Source: Acidocella sp. (GTDB lineage: Bacteria; Pseudomonadota; Alphaproteobacteria; Acetobacterales; Acetobacteraceae). Taken from it: a stretch of DNA of 52,332 nt. The notes under the pieces were generated by a model. It ran no database searches. It was not told the DNA's origin and saw only the letters and a list, made by a program, of their open reading frames with translations. A program made the position numbers and the translations under genes. The stretch's first letter is position 1, and each line of letters starts with the position of its first letter. The stretch lies in contig NZ_JAQTZC010000005.1 in assembly GCF_028687955.1 (NCBI RefSeq), forward strand, positions 1-52,332, written 5' to 3'. Shown piece after piece: positions 26,288-34,612 of this stretch.

Positions 26288-28395
26288 CGCGCCATGGCGT
26301 GCGCCGCGCAGTAGGCGTGGCGTTCGGCTTCGGTGTCATCATGCGCGCTCAGCCGCTCAATGAGCGCGGCGGCGATTTCAGTTGGGTCGAGCATGTCTGA
26401 AACGGTTTTGATGTAGCTGGGCGCTGCGATGTTGTCCGCAAGGTCATGGCTGGCCACGCTGGGCAGCCCAGCGGCTATGCAATCCTGCAAGGCGCCGGAG
26501 ATATTGCCGGGCAGCCCCTCGCGCAGTTGCAACGCGCAATCAGCGGCCAGCAGATAGTCGCGGTAATCGCGTTCGGGCACAAAGCTTTGGCCGAACGCCA
26601 CCCGGCCGCGAAGCCCCAGTTTTGCGGCCAATGTCTCGAATGCCGGGGTGTCGGGCGTGGGTTCGCCCACAAAAACCAGCCGCGCGCCGGGCAGCAGCGC
26701 CAGGGCATGCAGCGCGGCGGGGATGGCCTTGTTGCGGCTGATGAAGCCGAAGCTGACAATGAGCGTCTGCCCTGGCGCAATCCCCAGCGCCGCGCGCGCC
26801 TGCGCCCGGGCTGCCGCCGTGCGCGGGGCAAATTCGCGCTGGAGGGCGAAGGGCAGATGTTTTGCCGCCACGCCAAAGCGCGCCGCCACCTCAGCCACCG
26901 GCTGCGGGCTGTGAAAGATGAGCGGCCGCGCGGCGCGTGCGAGTTCACCCAGAAAGCAGGCTTCGCGCTGGCGTTCATCCCTGGCCCAGGCGATAATCTC
27001 GCGCGGCGCCACGTTGCGCCCCAGCTCCCGGCTGGCTTGGGCAGCGGCGGGTTTGGGGCCGTTGCGGGTCGCAAGGCCCAGCAGGCGCGAGTCGTGGCAG
27101 AGCACGGCGCTGCCCCATTTCACCGCCAGATCATAAATTTCACCATGCAGCGGCGCATTGCCGAGCACGCTGAGCACACGGTCATATCGCGGCGAGGTGT
27201 GAGCAATCGCGCAAGCCTGGGTGGTGGGGACGAGCGTGACATCGGCCAGCGGCACCAGCGCGCGCGCCGTGGCGGCGGCGTAACGGGCGATGCCGGATTT
27301 TTCCGGGGGCAGGGGGGTGAGCATGGCGATGCGGGGTTTTCCGCGCCGCAAAATGGCCGGCGCTTGCGGCGTCAACACCTGCCAGAGCCTGGCGGCGATG
27401 GCCTTGCCGCTGAAAGGGCGCCAGATGTCCGCCTGCGCGGAAATAATTACCGCCCGCCGCCCCGCATTATGTGCCAGCGTTTCCAGAATCCCAGTCAGCC
27501 CCGCTGCATCCTCCGGCGCGAAACGCTCCCCCGCCGCAACACCCAAGGCGCGGTGGGCCGCGATGTCCGAGGCGATGGAGGGCACACCCGCAGCGGCAGC
27601 CTCGATGACGGGCAGAGAAAACCCTTCCGCCCGTGAGGGGGTGACGACGCAGAGCGCCCGCGCATAGAGCGCGCGCATCTGCGCCTCGCTCACCCGGCCG
27701 GGAAGTTCTACCCGCGTGATGGCGCGCAGGCGCGCTGCCGTCTCCGCCCGGCAACTGCCACTGATCACCAGGGGAATACGGCGTAATATCGCGCTGGCGG
27801 CATGGGCGCGGGCCAGCACCTCGGGGTTTTTGCGGGCATCGTCCCCGCCGACCATGAGGATATGGCGCGGCGGCAGCGGCGTAATGCCCTCCGCCCAGGG
27901 CGGCAATGCCACGCCGGTTATCTGCGCGCGCACCGGGCCATAGAGGCCACGCAGGCGCTCAGCGGTGGCCTCCGAATTCGGAAAAAACACATCATAGCGC
28001 TCCAGCCATGCCATCGCGGCGAAATAGTCCAGCCGGTTGAGCGGGTGGGTGAGGTAGTTCTCCTGGTCGTCATAGGGGATGAAATCATGCACGCACACCG
28101 CCTTGGTGATGCCCGGGGCGTGCAGCAGGCGCGCCAGAAAATGCTGGTCAGGGCTCATCGGCGAGGGGTTGAGCAACACCGCCCCCGGCGATAGGCCCGG
28201 CAGGTAGGCATGGGGTGAGAGCGCCGCCGCCTGCGCGGCCATATCAGCGGGCAGCGGCGGCAGCGCGGGGTCGTACAGGCCGATGAACGGCTCCGGCGCA
28301 TGGGCGATGAGGTTGCGCGCATGGTTGCCGATGCCGCGTTCGCTATAGTTGCGGTCTTGCAAGCAGCGCATGTCGATAATGAGGCGGGGCGGCAT
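26248..28395 (-). CDS. Tandem GT4-type glycosyltransferase (two GT-B domains)
   Basis: 715 residues from the ATG at 28395. The 1044-aa track ORF extends into antisense of the FAD gene and is rejected. Two complete GT-B units are fused. The first (about 1-345) begins RLIIDMRCLQDRNYSERGIGNHARNL and has HILMVGGDDARKN and the E-X7-E region SRAEGFSLPVIEAAAAGVPSIASD. The second (about 370-715) begins RIAMLTPLPPEKSGIARY and has IVSFGFISRNKAI plus REGLPGNISGALQDCIAAGLPSVASH. Such proteins build envelope or extracellular polysaccharides at the cytoplasmic face. The second domain's E-X7-E is atypical, so it may be less active. It is divergent from the FAD gene across 36 nt. Confidence 0.88.
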   Translation of the reverse strand: MPPRLIIDMRCLQDRNYSERGIGNHARNLIAHAPEPFIGLYDPALPPLPADMAAQAAALSPHAYLPGLSPGAVLLNPSPMSPDQHFLARLLHAPGITKAVCVHDFIPYDDQENYLTHPLNRLDYFAAMAWLERYDVFFPNSEATAERLRGLYGPVRAQITGVALPPWAEGITPLPPRHILMVGGDDARKNPEVLARAHAASAILRRIPLVISGSCRAETAARLRAITRVELPGRVSEAQMRALYARALCVVTPSRAEGFSLPVIEAAAAGVPSIASDIAAHRALGVAAGERFAPEDAAGLTGILETLAHNAGRRAVIISAQADIWRPFSGKAIAARLWQVLTPQAPAILRRGKPRIAMLTPLPPEKSGIARYAAATARALVPLADVTLVPTTQACAIAHTSPRYDRVLSVLGNAPLHGEIYDLAVKWGSAVLCHDSRLLGLATRNGPKPAAAQASRELGRNVAPREIIAWARDERQREACFLGELARAARPLIFHSPQPVAEVAARFGVAAKHLPFALQREFAPRTAAARAQARAALGIAPGQTLIVSFGFISRNKAIPAALHALALLPGARLVFVGEPTPDTPAFETLAAKLGLRGRVAFGQSFVPERDYRDYLLAADCALQLREGLPGNISGALQDCIAAGLPSVASHDLADNIAAPSYIKTVSDMLDPTEIAAALIERLSAHDDTEAERHAYCAAHAMARYAASLLEILETS

Positions 28396-28431
28396 TGGCG
28401 TTGCGGGCTTTCCGGTTATAGAGCGGAGATT

Positions 28432-30018
28432 ATGGCAATTTATCCCAAACGCATAACCGGCCTGCGCCTGAACCTGAACCATGACGAAACGCAGCTGCGC
28501 GCCGCGGTTTGCGCGGCTTTCGGCGTGGCCGATGCGCAGCTGCTGGGTATGCAGGTGTTCCGCCGCGCCTTCGATGCACGCAAAAAGAGCGGCATCACGC
28601 TGGTCTACACCATCGATGCCGAGCTGTCCGTGCCCGTGGCTTACGGCGAGCCGGTGCCCGATGTTGCGTATAAATTTGTCACCCAGGCTAAGGCGCCGCC
28701 CGCCCGGCGCCCCGTGGTCATCGGCACCGGGCCGTGCGGCATTTTCGCGGCGCTGGTGCTGGCGCAGATGGGCTTCGCGCCCATCATTCTGGAGCGTGGC
28801 AAGGTGGTGCGCCAGCGCACGAAGGACACCTGGGGCCTGTGGCGGCGCGGCGTGCTCAACCCGGAATCCAACGTGCAGTTCGGCGAGGGCGGGGCGGGCA
28901 CGTTCTCGGATGGCAAGCTCTATTCGCAGATCAAGGACCCGCGCCATCTTGGCCGCAAGGTGCTCACCGAGTTCGTGAAGGCCGGCGCGCCGGAAGAGAT
29001 TCTCTATGTCGCCAAACCGCATATCGGCACCTTCCGCCTGGTCGGCATGGTTGAGACGATGCGGGCGGGCATCGAGGCGCTGGGCGGTGAATACCGCTTT
29101 GGCTGCAAGGTGACTGATATCGAGATCACCGAAGGGCAGGTGCGTGCGGTGGTGCTGGAATCGGGCGAGCGGATCGAGACCGGCCATGTCGTGCTGGCGG
29201 TGGGCCATTCCGCGCGTGATACCTTCGCGATGCTGCACCAGCGCGGCGTGTTCATGGAAGCGAAGCCGTTTTCGGTCGGGTTTCGCATTGAGCATCCGCA
29301 ATCGATGATCGACCAGCACCGCTTTGGCGCCTTCGCGGGCAACCCGATTCTGGGCGCGGCGGATTACAAGCTGGTACATCACGCGGGCAACGGCCGCTCG
29401 GTTTATAGCTTCTGCATGTGCCCCGGCGGCACGGTGGTGGCCGCCACCTCCGAGCCAGGGCGCGTGGTGACCAACGGCATGAGCCAGTATTCACGCAACG
29501 AGCGCAACGCCAATGCGGGCATCGTGGTCGGCATCACCCCGGCTGACTACCCCGGCGATGTGCTGGCCGGTGTGGAATTTCAGCGCCGCTGGGAGTCGGC
29601 CGCCTATGCCGCGGGCGGCGGCACTTACGCGGCGCCGGGACAGCTGGTGGGGGATTTCATCGCCGGGCGGGCTTCAACGGCGTTTGGCGAGGTGTTGCCC
29701 TCCTACAAACCGGGCGTTCACCTCACGGACCTCGCCCCCACCCTGCCTGATTACGCCATCGCCGCCATCCGCGAGGCGCTGCCAGCGTTTGAGAAACAGA
29801 TACGCGGGTTTTCCCGGCCCGATGCGGTGCTGACCGGGGTGGAAACCCGCACCTCCTCGCCAGTGCGCATCACCCGCGGGCAGGATTTCTGCTCGCTCAG
29901 CACGCGCGGACTCTATCCAGCGGGCGAGGGGGCAGGCTATGCGGGGGGCATTCTCTCCGCCGGTGTGGATGGCATCAAGGTCGCCGAGGCGGTCGGGCTG
30001 AGCCTGACGGGCGGATGA
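28432..30018 (+). CDS. FAD-dependent oxidoreductase (COG2509-type)
   Basis: 528 residues. An N-terminal segment of about 90 residues (YPKRITGLRLNLNHDE...) precedes a Rossmann FAD site VVIGTGPCGIFAALVLAQMGF. Other family landmarks are LERGKVVRQRTKDTWGLWRRGVLNPESNVQFGEGGAGTFSDGKLYS, HVVLAVGHSARDTFAMLHQRGV, CMCPGGTVVAATSEPG, and the C-terminal GLYPAGEGAGYAGGILSAGVDGI that closes over FAD. The family is widespread but its substrate is unknown. The ATG at 28432 is preceded by GAGCGGAG; the track start at 28300 lies inside the divergent gene. Confidence 0.9.
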   Translation: MAIYPKRITGLRLNLNHDETQLRAAVCAAFGVADAQLLGMQVFRRAFDARKKSGITLVYTIDAELSVPVAYGEPVPDVAYKFVTQAKAPPARRPVVIGTGPCGIFAALVLAQMGFAPIILERGKVVRQRTKDTWGLWRRGVLNPESNVQFGEGGAGTFSDGKLYSQIKDPRHLGRKVLTEFVKAGAPEEILYVAKPHIGTFRLVGMVETMRAGIEALGGEYRFGCKVTDIEITEGQVRAVVLESGERIETGHVVLAVGHSARDTFAMLHQRGVFMEAKPFSVGFRIEHPQSMIDQHRFGAFAGNPILGAADYKLVHHAGNGRSVYSFCMCPGGTVVAATSEPGRVVTNGMSQYSRNERNANAGIVVGITPADYPGDVLAGVEFQRRWESAAYAAGGGTYAAPGQLVGDFIAGRASTAFGEVLPSYKPGVHLTDLAPTLPDYAIAAIREALPAFEKQIRGFSRPDAVLTGVETRTSSPVRITRGQDFCSLSTRGLYPAGEGAGYAGGILSAGVDGIKVAEAVGLSLTGG

Positions 30019-30056
30019 AACATATTTCCTATCGGCAAACCATGGTATAGAGGGGA

Positions 30057-30062
30057 TATAAT
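30057..30062 (+). promoter_or_regulatory. Candidate -10 box (TATAAT) for the Rrf2 regulator gene
   Basis: A perfect TATAAT sits 27 nt upstream of the Rrf2 ATG, but no good -35 hexamer lies 16-18 nt before it (GGCAAA at best). A weak -35 is typical of regulator-controlled promoters. A CTAT...ATAG arrangement centred on CCATGG (30030-30051) overlaps the -35 region and could be an autoregulatory operator. Confidence 0.4.
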
Positions 30063-30089
30063 TGCCCGTCACGCCACAGGAGCAGGAAA

Positions 30090-30530
30090 ATGCTGTCGCA
30101 AAAATGCAAATATGCGTTGCAGGCGCTGTTGGTGTTGGCGCGCGGGAACAGCGATGAGCTGCTGTTGGTGAGCGACATTGCCGAGCGTGAAAATCTGCCG
30201 AAAAAATTTCTGGAGGCGATTCTGCTAGAGCTCAACCGCAATGGCCTGGTACGCAGCCGCCGCGGCCGTGGCGGCGGCTACGCCCTGGCCAAACCGGCTG
30301 ATCTGATCACCTTTGGCCAGGTCGTGCGGATCATGGACGGGCCTTTGGCCCTACTCTCCTGCGTCAGCGTGAATTATTACCGTAAATGCGACGACTGCCG
30401 CGACGAGCAGACCTGCGAAATCCGCCGGGTCATGCGCCGGGTGCGCGATGCCGTGGCGCATGAGCTGGATGGCACCTCGCTGGCGCAGGCGCTGGCCGAA
30501 GGCAAGGCCCGCACTGTGCTGGAGGGTTGA
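30090..30530 (+). CDS. Rrf2 family transcriptional regulator with four clustered cysteines
   Basis: 146 residues. The N-terminal winged helix follows the Rrf2 pattern (KCKYALQALLVLA, VSDIAERENLPKKFLEAILLELNRNGLVRSRRGRGGGYALAKPA). The C-terminal half has Cys91, Cys100, Cys103 and Cys109 (SCVSVNYYRKCDDCRDEQTC), in the region where IscR and NsrR ligate an Fe-S cluster but with different spacing. A redox, iron or NO response by cluster binding is inferred. AGGAGCAGG precedes the ATG. The erpA and xthA genes lie convergently downstream. Confidence 0.92.
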   Translation: MLSQKCKYALQALLVLARGNSDELLLVSDIAERENLPKKFLEAILLELNRNGLVRSRRGRGGGYALAKPADLITFGQVVRIMDGPLALLSCVSVNYYRKCDDCRDEQTCEIRRVMRRVRDAVAHELDGTSLAQALAEGKARTVLEG

Positions 30531-30543
30531 GCAAGCCCGCCGC

Positions 30544-31326
30544 TCAGGCGGCTTTGGCGAGTTTCACTGAAAGCGGCACATGGTCCGAGGGCTGCGGCTT
30601 GGCACGTTCATCCTTATGGATGATCACATCCGTCAGCCGTTCCGCCAGACGCGGCGAGAGCAGCTGAAAATCAATCCGCAGCCCGGCGTTGCGGTCCCAC
30701 GCGCTGGCCTGATAATCCCAGAAGGTATAGAGGGTCTCGCTCGGGTAGAGCGCGCGGGTGGCGTCGGTCAGCCCGGTCCAAATCAGCGCGTTGAAGGCTG
30801 CGCGCGTCTCCGGGCGGAGCAGCGCATCGCCCGCCGGCAGGGCGCGGGGGGCGAAATCAGCATCGGTTGGGCAGACGTTATAATCCCCGGCCAGGACAAA
30901 GTCGGTATCCGCGTCCATGAGGCTCTCTGAATGCGCGCGCAGCGCCTCCATCCAGGCCAGCTTGTAGGCATAGCCTTCATCCCCGCCGGAATTGCCATTG
31001 GGCAGGTAGAGATTGCCAACCGTAATGCCTTGGGTGCGTACCTCGATGAAACGCGCATGCGTGTCGGACTCCGGCATGCCCGGCAGCCTGGGGTGCAAAA
31101 CCTCGACCGGGACGCGGTGCAGCACAGCGACACCGTTATAGGATTTCTGGCCGACGACCACGGCATCATAGCCTAGGTTTTTAAAGGCCATGCGCGGAAA
31201 CTGATGCTCCTCGCATTTGATCTCCTGGAGCAGCAACAGGTCCGGCTGCTCGCGCGCCAGAAAATCCGCCACATGCGACTCGCGCGTGCGCACCGAGTTC
31301 ACGTTCCAGGTGGTGATCTTAATCAA
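30544..31326 (-). CDS. xthA: Exodeoxyribonuclease III (AP endonuclease)
   Basis: 260 residues of the endonuclease/exonuclease/phosphatase fold. Catalytic landmarks: TWNVNSVRTR (Asn), LLLQEIKCEE (metal-binding Glu), NLYLPNGN, LAGDYNVCPTDAD (Asp-Asn), and the C-terminal SDHVPL (Asp-His). It incises AP sites and degrades 3' ends in base excision repair. The start overlaps the erpA stop by 8 nt, so the two are probably one transcript. It converges on the Rrf2 gene with 13 nt between stops. Confidence 0.96.
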   Translation of the reverse strand: MIKITTWNVNSVRTRESHVADFLAREQPDLLLLQEIKCEEHQFPRMAFKNLGYDAVVVGQKSYNGVAVLHRVPVEVLHPRLPGMPESDTHARFIEVRTQGITVGNLYLPNGNSGGDEGYAYKLAWMEALRAHSESLMDADTDFVLAGDYNVCPTDADFAPRALPAGDALLRPETRAAFNALIWTGLTDATRALYPSETLYTFWDYQASAWDRNAGLRIDFQLLSPRLAERLTDVIIHKDERAKPQPSDHVPLSVKLAKAA

Positions 31327-31660
31327 CTGAAAACGACGTGCCGCAGCCGCAGGAGGATTTGGCGATCGGGTTTTTCACCGCAAAATGCGCGCCCATCAGG
31401 GAGTCCTTGAACTCCAACTCCGCCCCAGCGAGCAATTCCAAGCTGCTGGGGTCGACGAACACGGTCGCGCCCTGCGCCTGGATCACCAGATCGTCAGGAT
31501 GCTGCTCGGCCGTTAGGTCGAACTTATACTGAAAGCCCGAGCAGCCGCCGGCCACCACTTCCACGCGCAGGGCTTTTTGCGCTGGTTCGCTTTGCAGAAT
31601 TTCCGCCACTCGCGCGGCGGCGGCCGGAGAAAGCCGGAAAGTTTCAAGTGTTTCGCTCAT
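31319..31660 (-). CDS. erpA: Iron-sulfur cluster insertion protein ErpA / A-type carrier
   Basis: 113 residues, HesB/IscA/ErpA family. The three cluster ligands are Cys40 (AGGCSGFQY), Cys104 and Cys106 (SSCGCGTSF). A-type carriers deliver 2Fe-2S or 4Fe-4S clusters to apo-targets in the cytoplasm. The sequence VFVDPSSLELLAGAELEFKDSLMGAHFAVKNPIAKSSCGCG is typical of ErpA rather than SufA, though the symbol is an inference within the family. It is the first gene of a pair with xthA. Confidence 0.93.
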   Translation of the reverse strand: MSETLETFRLSPAAAARVAEILQSEPAQKALRVEVVAGGCSGFQYKFDLTAEQHPDDLVIQAQGATVFVDPSSLELLAGAELEFKDSLMGAHFAVKNPIAKSSCGCGTSFSVD

Positions 31661-31667
31661 GCCTGCT

Positions 31668-31696
31668 TATATAGTGCGTCCGGGCCTTGGAGGTAA
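31668..31696 (-). promoter_or_regulatory. Candidate erpA promoter very close to the start codon
   Basis: On the minus strand, TTACCT (31696-31691), a 17-nt spacer and TATATA (31673-31668) lie upstream of erpA. Only 7 nt separate the -10 box from the ATG, so transcription would start at or next to the start codon, giving a leaderless mRNA. The -35 is a poor match (3 of 6). Confidence 0.35.
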
Positions 31697-31723
31697 GGGT
31701 GGGGATGGGTTAAGGCTGAACGT

Positions 31724-32866
31724 ATGATGTTAGCCCCTTATGCGGTGCAGGCGGCGCGCTCGCGCGGTCGGCAATTCGCTGAAATCCACTCCGATGATCG
31801 CAGCCCCTACCAGCGCGACCGCGACCGCGTGGTCCACTGCTCAGCCTTCCGCAAGCTGCAATACAAAACCCAGGTGTTCGTCACCCGCGAGGGCGATTTC
31901 TACCGCACCCGGCTGACCCACAGCCTGGAGGTGGCGCAGATCGCGCGCAGCATCGCGCGCAAGCTGGGGCTGGATGAAGACCTGACCGAGTGCCTCGCCC
32001 TGGCGCATGATCTGGGGCATCCGCCCTTCGGCCATGCGGGCGAACGCGGGCTGAACGAGGCGCTGGAAGCCTTCGGCGGGTTTGACCATAACGCGCAGAG
32101 CCTGCGTGTCGTCACCCTGCTGGAGCATCGCTACGCCGCGTTTGACGGGCTGAATTTGAGCTGGGAGACCCTGGAGGGCCTGGCCAAGCACAACGGCCCG
32201 CTGCGCAGCCCCCCGGCCTATATCGCCTCGTTTGACGTGAAATACCCGCTCGACCTGTTGCGCCAGACCTCCGCCGAGGCGCAGGTGGCGGCCTTCGCCG
32301 ATGACATCGCCTACAACACGCATGACATGGACGACGGCCTGCGCGCCGGGCTGTTCGGCTTTGCCGATATTGCCCATCTGCCGCTGATCGGGGGCGCCTT
32401 GCGCGAATCCCAGGCGCTGACAAACGAGACCAACCGCGTGCGCCATGAGCTGAGCCGGCGCATGATCAACGCCCTGGTGCACGATGTGCTGCGCGAAAGT
32501 GCCGCCCGGCTGGCGGCGCTGGCCCCGGTGGATGCCGACGCGATCCGCGATGCCGCAACCCCGGTGATCGGCTTTTCCCCCGCCCTGGCGGCGGCGCACC
32601 GCGAAATCAAGGCATTCCTGTTCGAGCGGATGTACCGGCACTGGCGCGTCAACCGTATGACCCACAAAGCCCGGGTGGTGACCACGGAGCTGGGCAGGCT
32701 GCTGCTGGAGCGCCCGTATCTGCTGCCTGACGACTGGCGGGTGCGCGCGGGCGAGCCGGGCAGCGCGCAGGCCGCCACCGTGGTGCGCGACTATGTGGCG
32801 GGCATGACCGACCGCTACGCATTGGACGAATACGCAAGATTGACCAACCCGGCAGTGCCGGCCTGA
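31724..32866 (+). CDS. dgt: Deoxyguanosinetriphosphate triphosphohydrolase-like protein (dNTPase)
   Basis: 380 residues of the HD superfamily. Metal ligands are visible in RLTHSLEVAQIARSIARKLGL and LALAHDLGHPPFGHAGERGLNEAL (HD pair), with a later conserved ADDIAYNTHDMDDGLRAG. It hydrolyses dNTPs to deoxynucleosides and triphosphate, limiting dNTP pools. The length fits the shorter alphaproteobacterial dNTPase class rather than the about 500-aa E. coli Dgt. The ATG at 31724 has AAGG 8 nt upstream; a second ATG follows directly. It is the first gene of a long plus-strand run. Confidence 0.93.
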   Translation: MMLAPYAVQAARSRGRQFAEIHSDDRSPYQRDRDRVVHCSAFRKLQYKTQVFVTREGDFYRTRLTHSLEVAQIARSIARKLGLDEDLTECLALAHDLGHPPFGHAGERGLNEALEAFGGFDHNAQSLRVVTLLEHRYAAFDGLNLSWETLEGLAKHNGPLRSPPAYIASFDVKYPLDLLRQTSAEAQVAAFADDIAYNTHDMDDGLRAGLFGFADIAHLPLIGGALRESQALTNETNRVRHELSRRMINALVHDVLRESAARLAALAPVDADAIRDAATPVIGFSPALAAAHREIKAFLFERMYRHWRVNRMTHKARVVTTELGRLLLERPYLLPDDWRVRAGEPGSAQAATVVRDYVAGMTDRYALDEYARLTNPAVPA

Positions 32867-32876
32867 AAGAGTGATG

Positions 32877-34610
32877 ATGACCGAGAACATGTTCGCCCAG
32901 GCCCGCGCCTGGGTTCTGGAAGACCTTGCGGCTCTGCTGCCAGGCTTGCCCGGAGAGATTTTAGCCCGCATCGAGGTGACGCCGACCAAGGACGCCGCCC
33001 ATGGCGACATGGCGAGCAACGCGGCGATGGTGGCAGCCAAACCGGCGGGCAAAAACCCGCGCGAGATCGCCGCCGCCCTGGCTTCCAGCCTGGGCATGCG
33101 CCCCGGCATCGCCAAGGCGGAGCCGGCCGGGCCGGGGTTTCTCAACCTCACGCTGGAGCCCGCTTTGCTGCTAGCGCAGGTGCCGGTGATCCTGGCGGCG
33201 GGCGAGGGGTACGGCCAAGGTGCGGGGCGCGGGCGCGTCAACGTGGAATATGTCTCCGCCAACCCCACCGGGCCGCTGCATGTCGGCCATTGCCGCGGCG
33301 CTGTGGTGGGCGATGCGCTGGCGAACCTGCTGGCCAAGGCGGGGTATGCGGTCACCAAGGAATTCTACGTCAACGACGCGGGGGCGCAGGTCATCGCGCT
33401 CGGCCGTTCGGTCTATGTCCGCTATCTGGAGGCGTTGGGCCTCTCGCCGCAGGCCTATATCGATACCGTTTCCGGCGGCATGCAATATGGCGGCGCGTAT
33501 CTCATTCCCATCGGCGCCGCGCTGGCGGAAAAATATGGCGATGAGTTCGCCGAAACGCCGGAAGCCCATTGGCTGGATATTTTCCGGGACTTCGCCGTGG
33601 CGGAGATGCTGAAGCTGGTGCGCGAGGATCTGGCGGCGCTGGGCGTGGTGCATGATGTGTTCTCCTCCGAGCGCGCAATGGTGGAAGCTGGCGGCGTGGA
33701 GCGTGCTTTGCGCCAGTTGCAGGATCGCGGGCTGATCTATGAGGGCGTGCTGGAGCCGCCCAAGGGCAAAACGCCGGAGGACTGGGAGCCGCGCGAGCAG
33801 ACGCTCTTCCGCTCCACTGAATTTGGCGACGACGTTGACCGTCCGGTGATGAAATCTGACGGCAGCAACACCTATTTCGCCAATGATGTCGCCTACCACG
33901 CGGACAAGATGGCGCGCGGCTTCAGCGCGATGATCGACGTGTGGGGCGCCGACCACGGCGGCTATGTGCGGCGCATGCAGGCGGCGGTGAAAGCCCTGGC
34001 GGGCGATACCCCGGCCCGGCTGGATGTGCTGCTGTGCCAGATCGTGCGCGTGATGAAGGACGGCGCCCCGGTGCGCATGAGCAAGCGGGCGGGGACCTTC
34101 GTGGAACTGCGCGACCTGATCGACGAGGTCGGCCCGGACGCGGTGCGCTTCATCATGCTCATGCGCAAATCCGACGCGCAGATGGATTTCGACCTCAACG
34201 CCGCGGTGGCGCAGACGCGCGATAATCCGGTGTTCTACGTGCAATACGCCCATGCGCGCTGCCGTTCGGTGCTTCGCGCGGCGGGAGCCGTGGATGCGCG
34301 GGCTGAGCTGTCATCGCTCACCGCCCCGGAAGAACTGGCTCTGATCCGCCGGCTCATCAGCTGGCCGCGCATGGTCGAGCAGGCGGCGGAAGCCCGTGAG
34401 CCGCACCGGATTGCGTTTTATCTGTATGAATTGGCGGGAGATTTCCATGCGTTGTGGAACGCCGGGCGCGACAATGCCGCCCTGCGCTTCATCCAGGCTG
34501 AATCCCCCGTGGAAACGGCGGCGCGGATTGCCCTTGTCGCGGCCACGGCCACCGTGCTGCGCTCAGGGTTAGCGGTGCTAGGTGTCACCCCGGTTGAGGA
34601 GATGAGATAG
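32877..34610 (+). CDS. argS: Arginyl-tRNA synthetase
   Basis: 577 residues, class I synthetase for tRNA-Arg. Present are the N-terminal additional domain, the VEYVSANPTGPLHVGHCRGAVVGD block with the HIGH-type HVGH, the FYVNDAGAQV segment, the catalytic VWGADHGGYVRRMQAA, and a KMSKS equivalent in VRMSKRAGTFV. The C-terminal DALR anticodon-binding region is complete (FYVQYAHARCRSVLRA...). Three candidate starts are adjacent (GTG 32871, ATG 32874, ATG 32877). The last is chosen because GAG lies 5 nt upstream. It follows dgt by about 10 nt. Confidence 0.97.
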   Translation: MTENMFAQARAWVLEDLAALLPGLPGEILARIEVTPTKDAAHGDMASNAAMVAAKPAGKNPREIAAALASSLGMRPGIAKAEPAGPGFLNLTLEPALLLAQVPVILAAGEGYGQGAGRGRVNVEYVSANPTGPLHVGHCRGAVVGDALANLLAKAGYAVTKEFYVNDAGAQVIALGRSVYVRYLEALGLSPQAYIDTVSGGMQYGGAYLIPIGAALAEKYGDEFAETPEAHWLDIFRDFAVAEMLKLVREDLAALGVVHDVFSSERAMVEAGGVERALRQLQDRGLIYEGVLEPPKGKTPEDWEPREQTLFRSTEFGDDVDRPVMKSDGSNTYFANDVAYHADKMARGFSAMIDVWGADHGGYVRRMQAAVKALAGDTPARLDVLLCQIVRVMKDGAPVRMSKRAGTFVELRDLIDEVGPDAVRFIMLMRKSDAQMDFDLNAAVAQTRDNPVFYVQYAHARCRSVLRAAGAVDARAELSSLTAPEELALIRRLISWPRMVEQAAEAREPHRIAFYLYELAGDFHALWNAGRDNAALRFIQAESPVETAARIALVAATATVLRSGLAVLGVTPVEEMR

Positions 34611-34612
34611 GC

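Noticed and set aside
28396-29382. N-terminal third of the 1044-aa minus-strand ORF (26248-29382)
   Set aside because: This part is antisense to the well-conserved FAD oxidoreductase gene. It has no family features and is rich in His/Gln/Arg, as shadow frames are. The real glycosyltransferase starts at 28395.
30539-30552. GCCGC-TCAG-GCGGC hairpin as a terminator for the Rrf2 gene
   Set aside because: The stem is only 5 bp, mostly lies in the xthA coding end, and has no T-run.
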